A model generated the notes under the pieces. The model did not search any database and was not told the origin of the DNA. It saw only the letters and a list, made by a program, of their open reading frames with translations. Shown one piece after another: positions 58,285 to 64,000 of a stretch of DNA of 64,000 nt. Source of the stretch: JAJCYX01 sp965243825 (GTDB lineage Bacteria; Chloroflexota; Dehalococcoidia; Lucifugimonadales; Lucifugimonadaceae); assembly GCA_965243825.1 (NCBI GenBank), contig CBDEVT010000001.1:744001-808000 (forward strand). The letters are read 5' to 3'. Positions within the stretch are counted from its first letter, which is position 1, and every line of letters starts with the position of its first letter. A program made the position numbers and the translations under genes.

Positions 58285-58355
58285 TTTCGCTTGTGCGCGT
58301 CCAGAACTGACCAGTTTGGCTGGCCGTTTTCGGTGTTCGCATGGAGACCCGGAAG

Positions 58356-58895
58356 ATGATCTTCAACGTGTCGAGCCTTTTGACTGCCCGAGAAGGTGCT
58401 AAAAGGCTAGCCACAATCGAGGATGGTGAGATACACACAGATCGCCACCATTTTTGTGAGGTCAATGGACCGGTCGAACTGTTGAGGACCGATAGAACGG
58501 TTTTGGTGTCAGCGACACTAACCGCCACCGTGTCCGATACATGCAGCAGGTGCCTTGCACCGGCGAAGCTGAGCATAAGTTCTGAGTTTGAAGAGGAGTT
58601 CGAGCCAGCAAACCGAGACTTGATGAGCGACAGGCCTGCGCCTGTGGAGGCCGAATTCGACCCAGCACTTCTCATCGACGCTCGAAACATGCTGGACATG
58701 ACGGACGCACTTGCACAGGCGTTTTCACTATCGGTGCCGCTGGCACCTCTATGCAAAGAAGACTGCTCTGGCACCTGCACCGTTTGCTTCGCAAATCGCA
58801 ATGTGACGGCCTGCACGTGTACCGAAAATCCCATCGACCCGCGATGGGGGGCACTTGCCGAACTGGCCGCAAAAGCTCCAAACTCATCTAGTTAG
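58356..58895 (+). CDS. YceD/DUF177-family protein
   Basis: 179 residues from ATG at 58356 (GGAG 9 nt upstream; a previous ATG at 58341 is possible). DUF177 features: N-terminal IFNVSSLLTAREGAKR, mid-region CSRCLAPAKLSISSEFEEEFEP, and a C-terminal zinc-like cysteine set (CKEDCSGTCTVCFANRNVTACTC). In bacteria YceD genes almost always precede rpmF, as here; YceD has been tied to 23S rRNA accumulation. Extra cysteines at the end (ACTC) are notable. Confidence 0.9.
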   Translation: MIFNVSSLLTAREGAKRLATIEDGEIHTDRHHFCEVNGPVELLRTDRTVLVSATLTATVSDTCSRCLAPAKLSISSEFEEEFEPANRDLMSDRPAPVEAEFDPALLIDARNMLDMTDALAQAFSLSVPLAPLCKEDCSGTCTVCFANRNVTACTCTENPIDPRWGALAELAAKAPNSSS

Positions 58896-58932
58896 CTGTC
58901 CCAGGGCAGCCCCAGAGTCGAAAAATACAGAA

Positions 58933-59184
58933 ATGACCCCACTACCTAAGAAGAAGCGAACACGCAGGCAACGCGGTAACAACCGCGCCCACCAGGCGCT
59001 TTCGCTTCCCGCAATCTCGGTCTGTCCATGCCCGCGGCAGATCACCATCCGCCCTCACAGGGCCTGCCCAATGTGTGGGAACTACAAGGGGCGCACCCTT
59101 CCCGGATCTTTCGCTCTGGACAACCTGCTCGAATCAAGGCAGACTGCCGCCGCAGCGGTGGCAACCGAAGATTCGGAATCCTAG
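58933..59184 (+). CDS. rpmF: 50S ribosomal protein L32
   Basis: 83 residues from ATG at 58933. N-terminal PLPKKKRTRRQRGNNRAHQAL is the L32 signature (the first lysine-rich stretch binds 23S), followed by a zinc ribbon: CPCP and then CPMCGNYKGR. An Ala/Thr-rich tail extends it past the usual ~57-60 residues. 37 nt after the YceD-type gene, before fabD. Confidence 0.94.
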   Translation: MTPLPKKKRTRRQRGNNRAHQALSLPAISVCPCPRQITIRPHRACPMCGNYKGRTLPGSFALDNLLESRQTAAAAVATEDSES

Positions 59185-59223
59185 TCAGTATCAACTGAGG
59201 AAAACTTCAGGAGATTCGCAACG

Positions 59224-60165
59224 ATGCCAGTCGAGACCCCAGAGAAGTCCGCTTTCATCTTCCCCGGCCAGGCCTCACAGGCTGTTGGCATGGGGAAAGA
59301 CCTTCACCGCAATTCCATTGCAGCACGTGAAGTCTTTGAAGAGATTGACAGTGTTCTGGGGCGCAAGCTCTCTGATGTGATGTTCGACGGCACACAGGAA
59401 GAGCTGACTCGCACAGAAAACGCTCAGCCGGCTATCACAGCAGTATCGATAGCAGCATGGAAGGCCGTTGAAGAAGCCGCCGGTCGCATGGTTCTGCCAT
59501 CGATGACCACCGGTCACAGCCTTGGTGAATACTCTTCTCTCGCGGTTGCCGGTGTTCTGTCCACTGAAGACACGGTGAAGCTGGTTGTGGAACGCGGACG
59601 CCTGATGCAGCACGCATGTGACGAGCGCCCCGGAGGAATGGCAGCCATCATCGGTATTGATGAGCAGACCGTCGAAGAGGTCTGCAGAGAAGCTGGTGCA
59701 TACATTTCGAACATCAACACCGCCCAGCAGATCATCATCTCGGGCGATCACAAGCGCCTCGCCCGTGCGATCGACCTGGCTTCAGCCCGTGGAGCCAAGC
59801 GAGCTATTCCTCTGACGGTCGGCGGCGCGTTCCACTCAGGATTGATGGATCCAGCGCAGAGCGGGCTGGACGAAGTGCTGGACTCGATGAACTTCGCAGA
59901 TCCAGATGTACCAATTATCGGCAACGTTTCGGCGCAGCCGCTTAACACGGCAGAAGAGGTCCGCAACGAGCTCAAGCAGCAGCTCCAGTCATGCGTACAG
60001 TGGAACAACTCCATCAACTACATGCATGAGAACGGTGTTACTGAGTTCGTCGAGATCGGTCCGGGCAAAGTTCTTTCTGGAATGGTCAAGAGAATCGTCC
60101 CTGACGCAACAGTAAAGAGCGTCGGCAACTTTGACTCCGTCCAGGCCTACGCCGAGAACTGCTAG
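59224..60165 (+). CDS. fabD: Malonyl-CoA-ACP transacylase
   Basis: Loads malonyl onto ACP for fatty-acid synthesis. 313 residues. FIFPGQASQAVGMGKDL, the active serine in TGHSLGEYSSLAVAG, the malonyl-binding Arg in VERGRLMQ, and the catalytic His in VGGAFHSGLMDPA; FVEIGPGKVLSGMVKRI near the end. ATG start. Downstream of rpmF and upstream of nusB and acpP. Confidence 0.96.
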   Translation: MPVETPEKSAFIFPGQASQAVGMGKDLHRNSIAAREVFEEIDSVLGRKLSDVMFDGTQEELTRTENAQPAITAVSIAAWKAVEEAAGRMVLPSMTTGHSLGEYSSLAVAGVLSTEDTVKLVVERGRLMQHACDERPGGMAAIIGIDEQTVEEVCREAGAYISNINTAQQIIISGDHKRLARAIDLASARGAKRAIPLTVGGAFHSGLMDPAQSGLDEVLDSMNFADPDVPIIGNVSAQPLNTAEEVRNELKQQLQSCVQWNNSINYMHENGVTEFVEIGPGKVLSGMVKRIVPDATVKSVGNFDSVQAYAENC

Positions 60166-60180
60166 GACAATTTTTTAGAC

Positions 60181-60738
60181 ATGTCCTCGCATATGGTTGA
60201 GAGTGACTCTACAAATCTCGACCGAACCGCAGATGACCCTCCCGTTTCTGGCGAGATCTCTTCTGAAGACGAAGAAGAGCTGACTGACAAGCTGGACCGA
60301 CTTGCGGGTGGAAAGACTGTCAGCGAGGAATCTCCGGAAATCCCACGCGGTCCAAGAGGGGCGCGCTCCGCTGCCCTGCAGGCGCTTTACGAAGAGGACA
60401 TGACCGGTCATCCAGCTATGCGTGTGCTGCGTCAGTTGCCGGTCTACGCCAAGCTTTCGCCGGCTCAGTCGAAGCGTGCAGAGGCGATCACCCAGTACGC
60501 CAGTTCTAACCGAGTCACTCTTGATGAACGCGTCGCGACCGTGGCAAAAGAGTTCCCGGTTGACCAGATCGGAACCGTAGAGCGCAACATTCTGCGCATT
60601 GCATTGACCGAGCTGGACCCCGAAATCGGCACACCTCAGGCCGTTGCAGTCAACGAAGCGATCGAACTGGCGAAGCTTTTCGGTGGAGATTCATCTCCCA
60701 GATTCGTTAACGGAGTGCTGGGCGCTCTGCTACGATAG
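60181..60738 (+). CDS. nusB: Transcription antitermination factor NusB
   Basis: Binds boxA with S10 to prevent premature termination of rRNA transcription. 185 residues; the first ~55 are acidic and low complexity, not part of the fold. Core: RGARSAALQALYEEDMTGH, LDERVATVAKEFPVDQIGTVERNILRIALTELDP, TPQAVAVNEAIELAKLFGGDSSPRFVNGVLGAL. 15 nt after fabD. A boxA-like site lies in the 23S leader of this window. Confidence 0.94.
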   Translation: MSSHMVESDSTNLDRTADDPPVSGEISSEDEEELTDKLDRLAGGKTVSEESPEIPRGPRGARSAALQALYEEDMTGHPAMRVLRQLPVYAKLSPAQSKRAEAITQYASSNRVTLDERVATVAKEFPVDQIGTVERNILRIALTELDPEIGTPQAVAVNEAIELAKLFGGDSSPRFVNGVLGALLR

Positions 60739-60857
60739 GTCGCTGTCGCAGGGGTATTTGCTCTGTAACGCACTAAGGAAAGTGATAGTTCATAAGACCG
60801 AGAGCGCGTCCGAGTGGACGACTGAGCTCTGTCCTTGTCCTGGAGGTAATTAGAGAT

Positions 60858-61115
60858 ATGGCGACGGTTCTGGAGCGGGTCCGCGACATCGCGGCCGAGA
60901 AGCTAAGCGTCGAGGTTGACGAAGTTAAGCCCGATTCCTCTTTCACAGAGGACCTGAACGCCGACTCCCTGGATGTGGTCGAGTTGATCATGGCCATCGA
61001 GGAAGAGTTCGGTTCGGACGACACGCCGCTTGAGATCTCTGACGAAGATGCTGAGGGGATCAAGACGGTCAACGACGCCGTTGAGTACATCAAGGGCCGT
61101 GGCATCTCGGACTAG
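60858..61115 (+). CDS. acpP: Acyl carrier protein
   Basis: 85 residues, four-helix ACP with the phosphopantetheine serine Ser37 in the DSL motif (LNADSLDVVELIMAIEEEFG). GGAGG lies 9 nt before the ATG. ~120 nt after nusB, so it may have its own promoter; terminated at 61149-61177. Carrier for FabD and later fatty-acid steps. Confidence 0.97.
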   Translation: MATVLERVRDIAAEKLSVEVDEVKPDSSFTEDLNADSLDVVELIMAIEEEFGSDDTPLEISDEDAEGIKTVNDAVEYIKGRGISD

Positions 61116-61148
61116 TTCCGGTGATGTCGATGAGAATCTGATCTTGTT

Positions 61149-61180
61149 AGCAGGGCTGGCGTGATGTCAGCCCTGCTTTT
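61149..61180 (+). terminator. acpP terminator
   Basis: AGCAGGGCTG / CAGCCCTGCT, a 10-bp hairpin with a 9-nt loop, followed by TTTT, 34 nt after the acpP stop. Confidence 0.9.
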
Positions 61181-61264
61181 CGTTCCCAACCAGTACGTTG
61201 CGAGTCACTGTGTTATCTTGACCGCATCTAGAAACTGCACCTCGTTCCGCTAAGCACAGATGCC

Positions 61265-61996
61265 ATGAGCGAGCAGCCTTCCACATGGTCGTCGATCGAC
61301 AAGATCGCCTCTGAAGTCACCGCATGCACACGCTGTGTTTTGTCAGAGACTCGAACCAATGCTGTTCCCGGTGACGGCTCCCCGAACGCAGCTGTTCTGT
61401 TCATCGGCGAAGGTCCCGGGAAGAACGAGGATGAGCAGGGGCTCCCGTTTATCGGACGAGCAGGCAAGCTACTCGATTCCCTGTTAGATGAGGTTCCGCT
61501 TAAACGAGAGGACGTGTTCATCACAAACGTAGTGAAATGCAGACCACCGAACAACAGGGATCCCGAGCCTGACGAAGTAGCGGCCTGCATGCCCTATCTG
61601 AAGGCTCAGATTGAGCTCATTGACCCCAGGGTTATCGTGACGCTCGGTCGCCACTCAATGCTCAGGTTTTATCCGCAGGGCAAGATCTCTAATGACCATG
61701 GCCGGATAATCAACATTGGAAATCGCGTGCTTCTACCGATCTATCACCCGGCAGCGGCCCTGCGAAATCCTCGACTTAACGAGACCCTCAAAGAAGATAT
61801 GCGCAGAATCCCTGAAGCGGTCCGAGAGGCGTTGATGTTGAGAACAGAATCGACCCGCCAGGCCGAAGAGACCGTTCAAACTCCCGCAATGACACAACAA
61901 CGTGATCATTCCGGTACACCTTCAATGAAAGATCGCACAGGGGTCCAGATCAACGAAGACTCAGCGGACGAACGAGACCAGATGTCGCTGTTCTAG
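61265..61996 (+). CDS. Type 4 uracil-DNA glycosylase
   Basis: Removes uracil from DNA; 4Fe-4S enzyme. 243 residues. Cluster cysteines Cys21, Cys24, Cys92 and Cys108 (TACTRC, VVKCRPPNNRDPEPDEVAAC), active-site motif A GEGPGKNEDEQGLPFIGRAG, and motif B with His161 in IYHPAAAL. A ~50-residue acidic/Thr-rich tail follows the fold. ATG start. It could also have been read as a phage polymerase-related UDG, but the motif order fits family 4. Confidence 0.93.
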   Translation: MSEQPSTWSSIDKIASEVTACTRCVLSETRTNAVPGDGSPNAAVLFIGEGPGKNEDEQGLPFIGRAGKLLDSLLDEVPLKREDVFITNVVKCRPPNNRDPEPDEVAACMPYLKAQIELIDPRVIVTLGRHSMLRFYPQGKISNDHGRIINIGNRVLLPIYHPAAALRNPRLNETLKEDMRRIPEAVREALMLRTESTRQAEETVQTPAMTQQRDHSGTPSMKDRTGVQINEDSADERDQMSLF

Positions 61997-62125
61997 TACT
62001 CCAACTGTTTATGTCCGCTGAAGATCAGCCCCGCTGTTTCTCTCAAACCCACCACTTTTCCGCTCATTTCACGTACTGATCGTACGTGTCGTTTTCCAAT
62101 AGATTGCCAGTAACCAGAAAGACAA

Positions 62126-63802
62126 ATGACAAGTAACAGACAAAACGAACAACTGCCACTCCGCGTCCTGCCCCTTGGAGGGCTCGGCGAGATTGGCAAA
62201 AACATGATGGTCGTCGAATACGGCGACGACATTCTGATTATCGATGCCGGGGTGCTGTTCCCAGAGGTAGATATGCCCGGGATCGACGTCGTGATCCCGA
62301 ACATGGACTACCTGGTTGAAAATGCTGACCGCGTTCGCGCCGTGCTCATCACTCATGGACACGAAGACCATATCGGCGCAGTGCCCCATCTCATAAACCG
62401 GCTAAACGTCCCGATATACGCACCGCGTATGGCGACCGAGTTGATCCGTAACAAGCTGAAGAATGCCGGTCTACTCGCGGAGGCCGATCTCAATAGCGTC
62501 AAGCCGGGAGAATCCATTCGCGCCGGTGAACTCGAAGTCGAGTGGTTCGACGTAACACACAGCATTCCCGACGCGTGCGGAATCGCCATCGACACGCCTC
62601 TGGGCAAGGTCATTCATACGGGTGATTTCAAGATCGACCACGACCCGATGGTTGGTGAACCCAGTGATCTCAGGCAGTTAGCGCGAATCTGCGGAGACGG
62701 CGTGTTCCTTCTGATGTCAGATTCGACCTATGCGGAAGAGGAAGGTGCATCCGAATCAGACCGCGCGGTGACAGACGGTCTCTTCAGCGTTATCGGAGAC
62801 GCTCCGGCCCGTGTAATCGTATCTAGCTTTGCTTCGCAGATCGCCCGCATACAGATCGTTGCGGACGCCGCTGAAGCGTTTGGCCGCAAGCTGGTAATCC
62901 TTGGCCGCAGCATGGTTGAGAACACAAAACTATCCCGCGAACTGGGCCACCTGCGCATTTCCAATGACCTGATGATCTCCGCTGCTGAGGCCGAATCTCT
63001 TCCCGGTCACAAGGTGATCATCATGACCACTGGTAGCCAGGGCGAGCCTTCCTCCGGACTTGTAAGAATGTCCCGTGATCAACATCGTGAAGTCTCGATC
63101 CGTGAAGATGACACGATCATCCTTTCTGCAAACACGATTCCGGGTAATGAGGTGCCCGTCAACGATTCGATCAACGACCTCGTTCAGCTCGGCGCAAGGG
63201 TAGTGACCAACCGGCAGGCCATGACTCACGTATCGGGTCATGCACGCCGGGAAGAGCTGCGACTTGTGCTCAATCTGGCACGTCCGCAGTACTTCATTCC
63301 GGTTCACGGCGAGTACCGCATGCTGAAAGCACACGCAGACCTCGCTGTTGACCAGGGCGTTCAGCCTGAACATTCAATGGTGCTGATAGACGGAGACGTG
63401 CTGGAGTTGACTCACGAGAGCGCGGAGATCGTCGATCGTGAAGTCGCAGGGCACATCTTCGTCCACGGGCTCGGACTCTGGGATGAAGCCGGCAATGTCG
63501 TAGTCGAGCGTCGCTCACTCGCCAGGGAAGGCATCGTAACGGTCTCGTTAGCCACTGACCGCAAGAATAAGAAGATCATCGGTGAACCCAGGTTCGTTTC
63601 GATGGGCTTCGTTCACGCTGCTGATGCGGAGGCTCTGTTCGAAGATGCCAGGGATGTGCTTCAGCCGGTCATTGAACGATTCTCTGATGAGGACCTAGAG
63701 TGGAACGAGTTAGAAGACCTGATCCGCACTACAGTCGGCCGATATCTGACAAAACGCACGAAGCGAAGACCTCTTGTGATTCCGGTGACTATTGACCTCT
63801 AA
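62126..63802 (+). CDS. rnj: Ribonuclease J
   Basis: Metallo-beta-lactamase/beta-CASP RNase with 5'-3' exo- and endo-activity, the main RNA-decay enzyme where RNase E is absent. 558 residues. Metal ligands in THGHEDHIGAVPHL (His77, His79, Asp81, His82), VKPGESIRAGELEVEWFDVTHSIPDA, HTGDFKIDHDP, beta-CASP region with TTGSQGEPSSGL and VHVSGHARREELRLVLNL, HGEYRML. The C-terminal domain (DEDLEWNELEDLIRTTVGRYLTKRTKRRP) is standard. ATG start; the next gene starts within its last bases. Confidence 0.96.
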   Translation: MTSNRQNEQLPLRVLPLGGLGEIGKNMMVVEYGDDILIIDAGVLFPEVDMPGIDVVIPNMDYLVENADRVRAVLITHGHEDHIGAVPHLINRLNVPIYAPRMATELIRNKLKNAGLLAEADLNSVKPGESIRAGELEVEWFDVTHSIPDACGIAIDTPLGKVIHTGDFKIDHDPMVGEPSDLRQLARICGDGVFLLMSDSTYAEEEGASESDRAVTDGLFSVIGDAPARVIVSSFASQIARIQIVADAAEAFGRKLVILGRSMVENTKLSRELGHLRISNDLMISAAEAESLPGHKVIIMTTGSQGEPSSGLVRMSRDQHREVSIREDDTIILSANTIPGNEVPVNDSINDLVQLGARVVTNRQAMTHVSGHARREELRLVLNLARPQYFIPVHGEYRMLKAHADLAVDQGVQPEHSMVLIDGDVLELTHESAEIVDREVAGHIFVHGLGLWDEAGNVVVERRSLAREGIVTVSLATDRKNKKIIGEPRFVSMGFVHAADAEALFEDARDVLQPVIERFSDEDLEWNELEDLIRTTVGRYLTKRTKRRPLVIPVTIDL

Positions 63803-64000
63803 AGCATCTAACAGGGTTGTACGTGGCTCATCTTCCAAAAAGGGATCGAGCAAAGGCGGCATGTCCATGGGTGACTTCGCGCCGTTCGGGCTAAGATTCG
63901 CATTGACGCATCCGGTTCGCGTAATCGTGTTGGTGGCAGTTGGTATAGCCATTCTCGCGTTCCCACTGCAGAACTGGACTCTCGAAACACTCGGCTGGTC
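63792..64000 (+). CDS. N-terminus of an FtsK/SpoIIIE-like DNA translocase (partial)
   Basis: At the right edge. From TTG at 63792 the frame reads a basic/Ser-rich start, then a membrane segment (TLTHPVRVIVLVAVGIAILAFPLQ-like) and an open frame to the edge. Gene order rnj-ftsK is common, and the N-terminal helix fits; no motor domain is visible, so the name is inference. An ATG at about codon 24 is an alternative start. Overlaps the rnj end by 11 nt. Confidence 0.45.
   Translation, partial: MTSKASNRVVRGSSSKKGSSKGGMSMGDFAPFGLRFALTHPVRVIVLVAVGIAILAFPLQNWTLETLGW

Overview
The window is a compact, protein-dense bacterial chromosome segment, GC somewhat above half by eye. It holds almost only core genes and shows no transposase, prophage or CRISPR array. 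Gene content and order (tig-clpP-clpX, ruvC-ruvA-ruvB, dprA-topA-xer, yceD-rpmF-fabD-nusB-acpP, rnj followed by an ftsK-like start), HemQ-type heme synthesis, a 23S-5S unit without a 16S gene, and many TTG starts suggest a free-living Chloroflexota of Dehalococcoidia / SAR202-like affinity. That placement is inference; the 23S gene would settle it.

Layout. 1-4.6 kb: ClpC (its C-terminal end lies beyond the left edge), ribosomal protein S1 and a START-like protein. 4.6-8.3 kb: an rRNA unit on the minus strand, ordered promoter, boxA-like site, 23S, initiator tRNA-Met, 5S, terminator. A 22-bp plus 17-bp processing stem brackets the 23S and no 16S is present. 8.3-16.5 kb: purA, a methyltransferase, then on the minus strand rpsO, pnp (with an RGG-rich tail), dapB, asd and dapA. 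17-22.6 kb: a collagen-like lipoprotein, a methyltransferase, a CBS-domain membrane protein, glmU, two serine tRNAs and a lipoprotein. 22.7-30.9 kb: a long plus-strand run, dprA, topA, xer, aroQ, efp, xseA, xseB and a formyltransferase-like gene. 31-38 kb: minus-strand aspS, tig, clpP, clpX, bioY and an Lrp regulator. 38-45.6 kb: an A-type Fe-S carrier homologue with an odd cysteine tail, a 7Fe ferredoxin, HemQ, ferredoxin-type sulfite/nitrite reductase behind a structured leader RNA, and a DHDPS-family enzyme that is not DapA. 45.6-54 kb: a peptide-type ABC importer without its ATPases, a GNAT acetyltransferase, and a heterodimeric ABC exporter. 54-64 kb: ruvBAC, an acyl-CoA dehydrogenase, lipid and translation genes, type 4 uracil-DNA glycosylase, RNase J and the start of an FtsK-like gene.

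How it fits together. The genes serve protein quality control (ClpC, ClpX, ClpP, trigger factor), RNA turnover (PNPase, RNase J), DNA repair and chromosome maintenance (RuvABC, TopA, Xer, DprA, XseAB, UDG), the aspartate-to-lysine branch (Asd, DapA, DapB), fatty-acid initiation (FabD, ACP) and Fe-S/heme/sulfur metabolism (A-type carrier, ferredoxin, HemQ, siroheme reductase).

The most interesting unexplained element is a compact three-way-junction RNA followed by a U-tailed hairpin, upstream of the siroheme reductase at about 42971-43095. It resembles a riboswitch or attenuator and I could not match it to a class I know. Other notable points are the unlinked 16S, the PNPase RGG tail, the Cys-rich A-type carrier homologue and the frequent TTG starts.
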